From Prevotella sp. (lineage in GTDB: Bacteria; Bacteroidota; Bacteroidia; Bacteroidales; Bacteroidaceae): a stretch of 35,811 bases of DNA. Positions 7,528 to 15,375 of the stretch are shown one piece after another. The DNA is taken from contig JAFSRY010000084.1 in NCBI GenBank assembly GCA_017445845.1, forward strand, positions 1-35,811, read 5' to 3'. A model generated the notes under the pieces. That model was not told the origin of the DNA and searched no databases. It was given only the letters and a program-made list of their open reading frames with translations. How positions within the stretch are numbered: position 1 is the first letter of the stretch; each line of letters starts with the position of its first letter. The position numbers and the translations under genes are program-made.

Positions 7528-8190
7528 ATGATGATCAAGTTAGAAAACATTCAGAAGGTGTTCCGCACGGAAGAGGTGGAGACCGTTGCCCTTGGGGGCG
7601 TATCGTTGGAAGTGAAGAAAGGTGAGTTCGTGGCCATCATGGGGCCATCGGGTTGCGGCAAGTCCACATTATTAAATATATTAGGACTGCTGGACAACCC
7701 GTCGAGCGGACACTACTGGCTGGACGGTCAGGACGTTGGCCAGCTCCGGGAGAGTCAGCGTACGAAGGTGCGCAAAGGCCTGATTGGCTTTGTCTTCCAA
7801 AGCTTTAACCTGATTGACGAGCTGAACGTCGAGGAGAACGTGGAGTTGCCGCTCATCTATCTCGGTGTGCCGAAGAAGGAGCGCAAGGCAAAGGTCGAGG
7901 AGGTGCTGCGTCGCATGGCCATCAGCCATCGTGCCCACCACTTCCCGCAGCAACTCTCGGGTGGTCAGCAGCAACGTGTGGCCATTGCGCGTGCCGTGGT
8001 GATGAACCCGAAACTCATCCTTGCCGACGAGCCTACGGGTAACCTCGACTCGAAGAACGGTCTGGAGGTGATGCAGCTGCTGACCCAGCTCAATCAGGAG
8101 GGGACGACGGTGGTCATGGTGACGCACTCGCAACGCGATGCCGGCTATGCCCAACGTGTGGTGAACATGCTCGACGGAGTGTTGGAGTGA
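7528..8190 (+). CDS. ABC transporter ATP-binding protein, LolD/MacB family
   Basis: This 220-residue cytoplasmic ATPase would power the FtsX-like permeases upstream. It has Walker [10 protein letters not shown] (residues 39-47), a Q-loop in [10 protein letters not shown], the signature [14 protein letters not shown], Walker B with [13 protein letters not shown], and the switch histidine in VMVTHS. This set is typical of the LolD/MacB/FtsE branch, and the length matches. The first two codons are both ATG (7528 and 7531), and either may be used. It lies 18 bp after permease 3 in the same operon. The other two permeases have separate promoters, so this single ATPase may serve all of them, as is common for such arrays; that is inference. 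Confidence 0.95.
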   Translation: MMIKLENIQKVFRTEEVETVALGGVSLEVKKGEFVAIMGPSGCGKSTLLNILGLLDNPSSGHYWLDGQDVGQLRESQRTKVRKGLIGFVFQSFNLIDELNVEENVELPLIYLGVPKKERKAKVEEVLRRMAISHRAHHFPQQLSGGQQQRVAIARAVVMNPKLILADEPTGNLDSKNGLEVMQLLTQLNQEGTTVVMVTHSQRDAGYAQRVVNMLDGVLE

Positions 8191-8208
8191 AAAATATTTT
8201 CCTTTGCC

Positions 8209-8240
8209 TTTGGTTGTTTGGAATAATTTGCGTTACTTTG
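8209..8240 (+). promoter_or_regulatory. Probable promoter of the hybrid sensor gene
   Basis: TTTG at 8209-8212 and TTACTTTG at 8233-8240 (one mismatch to TAnnTTTG) are spaced 20 bp apart, 46 bp before the ATG at 8287. Confidence 0.5.
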
Positions 8241-8286
8241 CATTGCAGATATTAACGGAACAGGCTCAGCCAATCGTCTTAGGAAT

Positions 8287-11200
8287 ATGAACATACACAA
8301 AAGAATACTATCCCTGCTCCTTCTCACCGCGAGCCTCGCGGCCTATGCCGACCCGAGTTATCTCTTTAAGCACTTCGACATGCAGACGGGACTGTCGCAA
8401 TACTCGGTGCTGGCCATCACCCAGGACGACACGGGGTTCATGTGGTTCGGTACGAAGGACGGTCTGAACCGCTTCGACGGTCAGTACTTCAAGGTGTACC
8501 GCAGCGGCGAGGGTAGTCACGGTCTTGACTGCGACTACATCAACTGCCTCTATAAAGACCCGCTGAACCAGCTGTGGGTGGGCACGGACCGCGGCATCTA
8601 TCTCTACTCGTCGCTGACCGACTCCTTCAGTCGCTTCGACAGGGTTACCAACTCGGGCGAGCGCATAGAGAACAACATCAATCTCATCTATGGTCACGGC
8701 GACGACGTCTACATCAACAGTCAGTTGCAGGGTGTGTTCCGCTACAATGTCACGAAACAGTCGCTGGACCACTATCCGATGAAGGGTCTGTCCAACGTGA
8801 CGTCACTGGCCATCGGCGACGACGGCCGCATCTGGCTGGGCATGTTCGGCGGCGGGTTACTCTACACCGATGATGCCTTCCGCCATGTCATCACCTATTT
8901 GGACAAGGACGGCCGCGACTGCTTCGACGGACATACCATCTTCGGCATCGTGCCCACAGAGCAGGGACGGCTTTTCGTGTGCGACAACCTGTCGGGGCTG
9001 CACGAGGTGAACACGAAGGAGAACACGGTCACCAACGTCATGCCCGATGCCGACCGACGAGTCTATGCCCATGCCCTCATTCGCAACGGCAACGAACTGT
9101 GGATGGCGACGGAAGACGGCCTATACGTCTTCGAGATGCTCACGCGCGACATGCGCCACTTCTGTTACGAGCCCTCTAATCCATTCTCCATATCGGACAA
9201 CTCGCTGCAGTGTGTCTTTCGCGACCGCGACGGCGGCATCTGGATAGGCAGCTATTTCGGTGGTGTGAACTATGCGCCCCACCGGCCGTATGTCATCGAG
9301 AAGTTCTTCCCCCGATCCGATGTCAAGGGCAGCCTCTCGGGCCGAAGGGTCAGGGAACTTGCTGAAGATGCCAATGGCCACATCTGGATTGGCACGGAAG
9401 ACCACGGGCTGAACGTCTATGACCCGCATACGGGTCTGTTCAGGTATATTGCCGAGAGCGCGGCCTTTCCCAACATCCACGGCATCAGCATCGTGGGCAA
9501 CGAGCTGTGGGTGGGCACATTCTCACACGGACTGAAGATACTTGACCTTAACACAGGGCGCATCGTAAGGTCGTACCGCGACAAGGCTCCTGGGGCGTCA
9601 CTGCCCGACAACAGCGTGTTCACCATCTGCCCTACCGACGACAAGATATACCTTGGACAGCTGAGCGGACTCACCGTCTACGACCCGAAGACCAACACTT
9701 TCACGCCCGACACCCTCATTGCCGGAAAGATTGTCTACGACATCCACCAGGACCGCAAGGGGGCGCTGTGGGTGGCACTCTATGGCAACGGCCTCTACCA
9801 ACGACAGAAGGGGGCGACACAATGGAAACTCTACAGTGCGGGCGACAGCCTGCGCCACATACCGTCGAACAACGTGCTGAGCATCTTCGAAGATGCCAAA
9901 GGAAGAATATGGATTACCACCGAAGGTCAGGGCATCGCCCTATACGACACCGAGAGCGACAGCTTCGACAGTGTGAGGCTGCCCATTGACAAATCCCAGC
10001 GCACCATCTTCCAGATTGTAGAAGACACCCGCGGCCAACTGTGGATGTCGTCGAGCGGAGGCCTCATCCGCTACAACCCCGCCACCGACAATGCCCGCAT
10101 CTACACGACGGAGAACGGACTGCTCGACAACAGCTTCAACTACTCATCGTCGCTGCTCGCCTCCGACGGACGCATCTACATGGGCAGCCTCAACGGATTC
10201 ATCGCCTTCACGCCAGGCTCGTTCGTCGACGACGACGACAAACCGGTCATCGTGGCGACACAACTGTTCATCAACAACATCAACGTCGACAACTTCAGTC
10301 CCTCGGGGTCGCCGCTGAAGGAGAGCATCACTGCCACACGACGCCTCACGCTCCGTCACGACGAGAACTCGTTCTCGCTGCGTGTGGCACTGATGAACTT
10401 CGACGACACCAACACACAACCCATCGAATACCGGCTGGAAGGCTTCGACAACAACTGGCAGAACCTATACGGCGAGAACACCATTACCTATACCAACCTG
10501 CCCGCCGGCACCTACCAGCTGAAAGTACGCACACGATACTCCGACGGAGAACCGGCTCCCGAAACCTACGAGCTGACGGTGGTCGTCAAGCCGTCGCCGT
10601 GGGCCACCTGGTGGGCAAGGCTGGGCTACCTGCTCATCGTCCTGCTGTTCTCCTGGCTCGTCTACCGATACTTCAGCCACCGCGCCGCCCTGCGCCGCCG
10701 CATACAGATGGAGAAGTTCGAACACGAGAAAGACCAGGAACTCTATGAGAGCAAAATCAACTTCTTCACCAATGTGGCCCACGAGATACGGACGCCGCTG
10801 TCGCTCATCAAAGGACCACTGAACGACATCCTCGGACAACACCAGCCCGACGAAGGTGAGGAATACGAAAACCTGAGCATCATGGGGAAGAACGTTGACC
10901 GACTGCTCGACCTGACGAACCAGCTGCTCGACTTCCGACGCACGGAACGCGACGGACTCAGGCTGAACTTCGAGAAATGCAACATCGGCAGTGTCGTCGA
11001 AAGCGTCTACGAACGCTTCATACCCACCATGCGGCAACATGGCATCGAGGCTACTATCAGTCTGCCACAGACTCCCTTCACGGCTTATATCGACCGCGAA
11101 GCATTCACAAAAATCATCAGTAACCTGATGAACAATGCCGTCAAATACTGCGAGCACACCATCAGGATCACCCTGACGACGGAAAGCGAACGGTTCCGCG

Positions 11201-12264
11201 TTGAATGCGTCAACGACGGACCCATCGTGGCGAAGGACATCCGCGACCAGATCTTCACACCATTCTTCCGAGCAGAAGGTTCCAAGCAGACCGGAACAGG
11301 CATCGGACTGGCGCTGGCTCGAACGTTGGCAGAGCTGCACGGCGGAACGCTCACCATGGGCGACTCAGAGGAAATGAACGTGTTCCAGCTCAGCCTGCCC
11401 ATCGAACAGGCCTCGGCCATCCGACTCAACAGCGAACCGCCCATGCCCTTCGAAGAAGAACCCAAAGAGTCGCAGCCAGACATCACCGACACTCCGGCAG
11501 CAACCCCAGAGGACGAAAAGCCGACGGTGCTCATTGTGGAGGACAACCAAGAAATGCTTCAATATGAGCGGCGCGTCATCGGACGTGTCTACAGCGTACT
11601 CACTGCTGCCAACGGCGAACAAGCCCTGCAGGTGCTGGCCAGCCACGACGTCGACATCATCGTCTCCGACGCCATGATGGAACCCATCGGCGGCTTCGAA
11701 CTGTGCAGGCGCGTCAAGGAAGACATCAACTACAGCCACATCCCCTTCATCCTGCTCACTGCCCTCACACTCGACACGTCGAAGGTGGAGGCCATGGAGA
11801 GCGGTGCCGACTCATACATAGAAAAACCATTCTCGGCCGAATACCTCTTCAGCGTCATACAGAACCTCATCCGACAACGCGACAACATGCGGCAGGCCTA
11901 TGCCAACTCTCCCTTTGTGCAGAGCAATGCCGTCACCATCAGCCATGCCGACGAAGAATTTGTGAAACGTCTGGAAAAGGTGGTCAGCGAACACCTCAGC
12001 GACAAAGACTTCGACATCGCACTGCTCGCATCAGAAATGTTTATGAGCCGTACCAGCCTGAATAGAAAAATGCGAGGCATCTTCCAGCTCACGCCAAATA
12101 ACTATATCAAGGTGGAACGGCTCAAGCGGGCAGCTCAGCTGCTAAAGACTGGCGACTGCAAAGTCAGTGAGGTTTGTTACATCGTAGGCTTCAGCTCGCC
12201 CTCCTACTTCTCACAGTGCTTCTACAAGCAGTTCGGCCTGTTGCCAAAAGACTTTGTGAATTAA
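8287..12264 (+). CDS. Hybrid two-component system sensor/regulator (HTCS), AraC-type output
   Basis: This 1325-residue one-protein signalling system has a signal peptide (cut near AAYA/DPSY), then about ten two-component-regulator propeller repeats (for example MWFGTKDGLNRFDG, IWIGTEDHGLNVYD, LWVGTFSHGLKILD). A Y_Y_Y domain (about 710-765) and one membrane helix (about 778-797) follow. The HisKA motif is NVAHEIRTPLSL with H832, and the HATPase has NLMNNAVKY and GTGIGLAL. The receiver has IVSDAMMEPIGG with D1128, and an AraC helix-turn-helix fills the last 100 residues. In Bacteroidota such proteins sense a glycan fragment in the periplasm and switch on a nearby PUL. Here the immediate neighbours are ABC transporter genes, and the SusC/SusD operon starts 18 kb away, so the target is open. 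Length and domain order are complete and normal. Confidence 0.96.
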   Translation: MNIHKRILSLLLLTASLAAYADPSYLFKHFDMQTGLSQYSVLAITQDDTGFMWFGTKDGLNRFDGQYFKVYRSGEGSHGLDCDYINCLYKDPLNQLWVGTDRGIYLYSSLTDSFSRFDRVTNSGERIENNINLIYGHGDDVYINSQLQGVFRYNVTKQSLDHYPMKGLSNVTSLAIGDDGRIWLGMFGGGLLYTDDAFRHVITYLDKDGRDCFDGHTIFGIVPTEQGRLFVCDNLSGLHEVNTKENTVTNVMPDADRRVYAHALIRNGNELWMATEDGLYVFEMLTRDMRHFCYEPSNPFSISDNSLQCVFRDRDGGIWIGSYFGGVNYAPHRPYVIEKFFPRSDVKGSLSGRRVRELAEDANGHIWIGTEDHGLNVYDPHTGLFRYIAESAAFPNIHGISIVGNELWVGTFSHGLKILDLNTGRIVRSYRDKAPGASLPDNSVFTICPTDDKIYLGQLSGLTVYDPKTNTFTPDTLIAGKIVYDIHQDRKGALWVALYGNGLYQRQKGATQWKLYSAGDSLRHIPSNNVLSIFEDAKGRIWITTEGQGIALYDTESDSFDSVRLPIDKSQRTIFQIVEDTRGQLWMSSSGGLIRYNPATDNARIYTTENGLLDNSFNYSSSLLASDGRIYMGSLNGFIAFTPGSFVDDDDKPVIVATQLFINNINVDNFSPSGSPLKESITATRRLTLRHDENSFSLRVALMNFDDTNTQPIEYRLEGFDNNWQNLYGENTITYTNLPAGTYQLKVRTRYSDGEPAPETYELTVVVKPSPWATWWARLGYLLIVLLFSWLVYRYFSHRAALRRRIQMEKFEHEKDQELYESKINFFTNVAHEIRTPLSLIKGPLNDILGQHQPDEGEEYENLSIMGKNVDRLLDLTNQLLDFRRTERDGLRLNFEKCNIGSVVESVYERFIPTMRQHGIEATISLPQTPFTAYIDREAFTKIISNLMNNAVKYCEHTIRITLTTESERFRVECVNDGPIVAKDIRDQIFTPFFRAEGSKQTGTGIGLALARTLAELHGGTLTMGDSEEMNVFQLSLPIEQASAIRLNSEPPMPFEEEPKESQPDITDTPAATPEDEKPTVLIVEDNQEMLQYERRVIGRVYSVLTAANGEQALQVLASHDVDIIVSDAMMEPIGGFELCRRVKEDINYSHIPFILLTALTLDTSKVEAMESGADSYIEKPFSAEYLFSVIQNLIRQRDNMRQAYANSPFVQSNAVTISHADEEFVKRLEKVVSEHLSDKDFDIALLASEMFMSRTSLNRKMRGIFQLTPNNYIKVERLKRAAQLLKTGDCKVSEVCYIVGFSSPSYFSQCFYKQFGLLPKDFVN

Positions 12265-12283
12265 AAAAGACTTTGTGAATTAA
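12246..12283. repeat. 19-bp tandem duplication across the HTCS stop codon
   Basis: AAAAGACTTTGTGAATTAA occurs twice back to back (12246-12264 and 12265-12283). The first copy encodes the last residues KDFVN and the stop; the second repeats them untranslated. Confidence 0.9.
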
Positions 12284-12290
12284 AAAACTA

Positions 12291-12340
12291 TTGCTGTCCA
12301 GTAATAATTAAATAACCCTGGACAGCAATATTTTTCTTTT
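12291..12340 (+). terminator. Rho-independent terminator after the HTCS gene
   Basis: TTGCTGTCCAG (12291-12301) pairs perfectly with CTGGACAGCAA (12318-12328), followed by a T-rich tail, TATTTTTCTTTT. Confidence 0.85.
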
Positions 12341-12449
12341 GTATTGCAGGCTTCCTGTAAGGCCATTTCATCGTTTTCTCAACCACGATAAGCAGTTCAG
12401 GCACGAAGGCTTGAAAGACTTCTGTATGCCGATGCTTAGAAACTAAAAA

Positions 12450-12515
12450 GCAAATCAACTGAATTTAGTCAGCAAATCAACTGAATTTGGTCAGCAAATT
12501 AACTGAATTTACTTT
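12450..12515. repeat. 22-bp tandem array A, three units
   Basis: Three contiguous 22-bp units each contain AAATCAACTGAATTT (one base differs in unit three) followed by a linker TAGTCA, TGGTCA or TACTTT. The core is an imperfect palindrome centred on unit position 10. The GGTCA linker falls at the same unit position as in the array at 31103. It lies in the gene-free region after the HTCS terminator. Confidence 0.85.
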
Positions 12516-12636
12516 TACGATACTTACACATATCATAAAGGATGCTTATCATTGTCCCATCCAAAAGATATTCTTTATTATTGCTGTCCGCTAAAACGGC
12601 CCGAACCAAAGGTCGACGGCCGAAGGGAAATTCAAG

Positions 12637-12700
12637 GGCCAACAAGAACATAACATGAACTAAGCCCGGGGCGCTGTCCTGGGCTTAGTTATAGTTGGCC
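12637..12700. other. Nested stem-loop, possible structured RNA or element remnant
   Basis: An outer pair GGCCAAC (12637-12643) with GTTGGCC (12694-12700) encloses a perfect 10-bp inner pair AACTAAGCCC (12658-12667) with GGGCTTAGTT (12681-12690). There is no U tract after either stem and no ORF. The function is unknown. Confidence 0.45.
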
Positions 12701-12767
12701 TTTCAGGCCGCCACAAGTGGGAGGAAATCGAGAAATTTCAAAATTACCGGAAGCAATCATAAGAAAG

Positions 12768-12920
12768 AAGGCGTGTCAAAATAGAAATTCAATCGTCCTA
12801 CGGACGAGAAATCCTACAAATCGATACAAATCAAAAGTCCTGATAGACAAGATGAAAGATTTTGGATAGATTTGTGAGATTTCTGCGCAAAGCGCACTAC
12901 CTTCGATTTGACACGCCCTC
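12768..12920. mobile_element. REPIN-like element: two inverted REP-like arms
   Basis: The ends carry GGCGTGTCAAA (12770-12780) and its inverse TTTGACACGCC (12907-12917). Moving inward, each arm has a small hairpin (TCGTCCTACGGACGA on the left, TGCGCAAAGCGCA on the right) and then the same motif, GAAATC-CT/TC-ACAAATC, in inverted orientation. The two roughly 65-nt arms therefore match along their length, separated by a short A-rich centre. This resembles paired, inverted REP units mobilised by REP-associated transposases. There is no coding capacity. Confidence 0.6.
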
Positions 12921-12941
12921 TTTTGGGGCGGTGAGCAGTCA

Positions 12942-13685
12942 TTATCTCACTACGACTTTCCTGCCGTTGATGATATTGATACCCTTCACAGGCGCACTGA
13001 GCTGCTGACCGGTGATGGAGTAGTAAGCCTTATCGGACTTAGCGGTGTTCACGCTGCGGATGCCCGTAGACTTATTCTCGTCGAACATTGGCAGGTCAGC
13101 ACCAATCTCACGGAAGATAGCATAGACATAGGTGTCGGGCGTCTCGTGGAATTTCGAGAGGTCTTTGGCACAATCTTCGCGGCTGGGTGTGTCGTTGGCA
13201 CTCGTTCCGTCTTCGTCATGCTCGGACTTCGGAACATTGATGTTGATGATGTCCTGACCGGTCCAGAAGAAACTGATCGTACGCTCGTTCTCCTTGTCAC
13301 CCTCGATGCTGGGATAGCAGTCGTCGGGACCATAGACGCCGTCCTCGGTAACCTTGTCGGCAAGGCATACAAGTTCGTAGCCTGCCTCAGGGAGAGCATC
13401 GACCATCACCTCGAAGACACCCAGACCCTTGTTGCAGCCGATGGTATAGTCGCCGCCGCCACCATTCTCGGCAAAAACCAACTTGATGAATGCCGACTCG
13501 CCCATGTTATCGGAGCAGTCGACGAGATAGTTGGCATCATCGCCATTCTTCGGCTCCAGATAGACTGTACCGGCACCGGTAGGATTGGCGTAGACCTCTA
13601 CATAAAGATTCTTGTACGGGGTGATGCCTGCGCTTGCTGTTGCGGCCATCAGGACGACGACCATCAATGTAAATACTTTCTTCAT
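12942..13685 (-). CDS. Secreted protein of unknown function with GRKVVVR-type C-terminal tail
   Basis: The 247-residue protein starts at MKKVFTLMVVV (13685); the upstream in-frame extension crosses the promoter and is not used. It has a signal peptide (cut near ATASA/GITPY) and an extracytoplasmic body rich in Asp, Gly and aromatic residues. A C-terminal segment, GIRSVNTAKS...YYSITGQQL...GINIINGRKVVVR, resembles the tail common on Prevotella secreted proteins and similar to Por-type sorting tails. It is a paralogue of 18405-19175: both share TPxKNLYVExYAxPTGAGxVY near the mature N-terminus, the central cell of GYELVC/GWELVC, and FHETPDTYVYAIFR/WNEEPDTKIYVIFR. I do not recognise an enzymatic motif. 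It may be a surface or matrix protein. It is monocistronic with its own promoter. Confidence 0.8.
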   Translation of the reverse strand: MKKVFTLMVVVLMAATASAGITPYKNLYVEVYANPTGAGTVYLEPKNGDDANYLVDCSDNMGESAFIKLVFAENGGGGDYTIGCNKGLGVFEVMVDALPEAGYELVCLADKVTEDGVYGPDDCYPSIEGDKENERTISFFWTGQDIININVPKSEHDEDGTSANDTPSREDCAKDLSKFHETPDTYVYAIFREIGADLPMFDENKSTGIRSVNTAKSDKAYYSITGQQLSAPVKGINIINGRKVVVR

Positions 13686-13727
13686 AGCTTTTTGTCTTTT
13701 GTTAGTGAATAATGATTTATAACGGTG

Positions 13728-13756
13728 CAAAATTACAACGAAGAAAGCAAAGACAA
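13728..13756 (-). promoter_or_regulatory. Probable promoter of the secreted-protein gene
   Basis: On the minus strand TAATTTTG (13728-13735) is the -7 box and TTG at 13754-13756 a possible -33 box, spacer 18 bp. The paralogue at 18405-19175 has the same TAATTTTGCA box. Confidence 0.6.
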
Positions 13757-13894
13757 TATAAAAAAAACGCCAATTAATGCAAGAAACGAACAAAAATAAC
13801 CTTTTTCTTGTATCATCCCAAATGTAGCAAGATTCACACAAGTTGTCTAAGCGGTTCATACAGAAGGAACTAACGAAAACGAAACTGTCATACC

Positions 13895-14136
13895 CTTAAC
13901 AGGCTGTGATAATAGTGTTAACAAGCATTGTTAAGACTGTTAACAAGCATTGTTAAGACTGTTATCAGGCATTGTTAAGACTGTTATCAATGCCTGGTAA
14001 CAATCCCGATGCTTTCTTTCGTCATCTCCGATACAGCCTATCGACATGTCCGATACAGCCTATCGACATCTCCGATACAGCCTATCGACATGTCCGATAC
14101 AGCCTATCGGCAAGCCCGATAATGCCTTTCGGCGCT
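13895..14136. repeat. 22-bp tandem array B, eleven units with two core types
   Basis: Eleven contiguous units of exactly 22 bp start at 13895, 13917 and so on to 14115. Units 1-5 carry variants of TTAACAAGCATTGTTAA; units 6-11 carry variants of CCGATACAGCCTATCGG. Cores are palindromic, mostly centred on unit position 10, with a centre such as GCAT, GCCT or GGCT. The phase is unbroken where the arm sequence changes between units 5 and 6. The last two units overlap the 3' end of the minus-strand gene at 14104. Confidence 0.9.
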
Positions 14137-15303
14137 CCAGAAAAGACAGACACTACGAACCAGCAACGGGCTTACCATCCATATACGCAGCGCATCGACC
14201 TGCGGAGAGAACGGCCACAGACACACATAGAAGACGAGTACAGCCACATAGAGTCCGAAGACCCGCCCGTACCAACAGCGATGGCGGAACAACAGCCACA
14301 ACAGCAGCGGCAGCGGATTGAACACCAGAAGGTTCCAGTTGCCGGCAGCGCCTTCCATGTGGGAAATACACGAAATATAGAAGAGGAACAGCCCGATGAG
14401 CGTCTGAAAGGTGAGCAGAAGACCATCGAAAGCAAATGCCGGCCAACGGGCTGACTGCGGCTTCGCCAACTGCCAGAGGCTGACGGCAACAGCCAGCAGC
14501 AACACGAGCAGGAAGAGATGAGACGGTGTGAACGGGGCTGGGGAAATAGCAAATCCGTGAGGCAACAGCGTTGCAGGCTGTCCTACGACGAACGGCCGCT
14601 CGTGGCCTTCTGTATCGACGATGCGCATCTGCAGCAGCGATTTGCGTATCAGCATCGGTGCCATCTTGTCCTCAATGTTGCCATTGGTATCGCCATGGGC
14701 TCCGAGAATGGTCGTCCAGAAGAAATATGCCCACGGCTGATCTTCGGATATGCGGCCGATGAAGTGGCGATAGGTGCCGGTGATGCCGTCGTCGTAGCTG
14801 TCGCAGACAATCCTTTCGTCTGCCAGGACCCGTTCTACGGCATATATCGACATCGACGAGCAGTTGGTGTGCAGGTAGTTGTAGGGGCGTCGCGTCTTGC
14901 GTGCCACCTCCTGGTCGAGCAGCTGCCAGAGCTGACGTTTCTGGTCGAGGGTGAGGTTCAGTTCGTATACTTCCACACCACGATTATACATTTCGTATTC
15001 CTTCAGAAACGAAGGTGTCTTCATGGCGACGTACGACCCGACGGCATTGCCGCGGAAAAGTCTGGTGCGGTTGGAGAAATTGTCTTCCATATAGTAGGAG
15101 AACACGAAGTCGAGTCCCTTCGACGGGCACTCCATACGCAGGGCACAATGACCGTAGCCAGAATAGAAGTCGTCGCCCGCATCACATACCAGCAACGAGG
15201 CGTGCAGGTCGGTAGGCAGTCCGAGTGAGTCGGTAGCAGCTTCGTCAGCCCATACTCCGACTCCCACTAAAAAGGCCAGAATGCACAAAGTCAAACGTTT
15301 CAT
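14104..15303 (-). CDS. Membrane protein with Lnb-type N-terminal periplasmic domain (DUF4105)
   Basis: This 399-residue protein starts at MKRLTLCILAF (15303) with a signal sequence; ATG at 15318 and GTG at 15342 are also in frame. The periplasmic domain (about 30-250) has the family's conserved GYGHCALRMECPSKG (H52) and NYLHTNC (C148), likely the His/Cys pair. Four or five hydrophobic helices follow from about residue 270. The family is called Lnb N-terminal periplasmic domain, and members are linked to lipoprotein N-acylation, so a role in lipoprotein maturation at the inner membrane is possible but unproven here. It is the third gene of an operon after a second DUF4105 protein and an adenylate-forming ligase. 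The last residues are encoded inside repeat array B, so the C-terminus may have been altered by it. Confidence 0.8.
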   Translation of the reverse strand: MKRLTLCILAFLVGVGVWADEAATDSLGLPTDLHASLLVCDAGDDFYSGYGHCALRMECPSKGLDFVFSYYMEDNFSNRTRLFRGNAVGSYVAMKTPSFLKEYEMYNRGVEVYELNLTLDQKRQLWQLLDQEVARKTRRPYNYLHTNCSSMSIYAVERVLADERIVCDSYDDGITGTYRHFIGRISEDQPWAYFFWTTILGAHGDTNGNIEDKMAPMLIRKSLLQMRIVDTEGHERPFVVGQPATLLPHGFAISPAPFTPSHLFLLVLLLAVAVSLWQLAKPQSARWPAFAFDGLLLTFQTLIGLFLFYISCISHMEGAAGNWNLLVFNPLPLLLWLLFRHRCWYGRVFGLYVAVLVFYVCLWPFSPQVDALRIWMVSPLLVRSVCLFWSAERHYRACR

Positions 15304-15335
15304 TTTCTTTTTTAACATGTAAGTTGACAAGTAAT

Positions 15336-15375
15336 TTTTCACCTTTTCACCTTTTCACCTTTTCAACTTTTCATC
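15336..15375. repeat. 8-bp tandem repeat at the ligase/DUF4105 junction
   Basis: Five octamers read TTTTCACC three times, then TTTTCAAC and TTTTCATC on the plus strand. On the coding strand this is GGTGAAAA-type repeats covering the last codons of the ligase and the region just before the DUF4105 start. Eight is not a multiple of three. Confidence 0.85.

Noticed and set aside
10465-11340. 291-codon ORF on the minus strand inside the HTCS gene
   Set aside because: It is a shadow of the kinase-coding frame; the plus-strand frame has all HTCS motifs and uninterrupted domains.
12601-12720. tRNA or other known RNA gene
   Set aside because: No cloverleaf, anticodon arm or T-loop motif could be found; only the nested stem-loop is supported.
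13686-13859. N-terminal extension of the secreted protein 12942-13685
   Set aside because: The extension covers the TAATTTTG promoter, and the signal peptide starts at the ATG at 13685.
13895-14136. CRISPR array
   Set aside because: Units are contiguous 22-mers without unique spacers, and no cas genes are near; the same holds for 12450-12515 and 31103-31344.
13972-14454. 160-codon plus-strand ORF through the repeat array
   Set aside because: Its first part is the translated 22-bp repeat and the rest is antisense to DUF4105.
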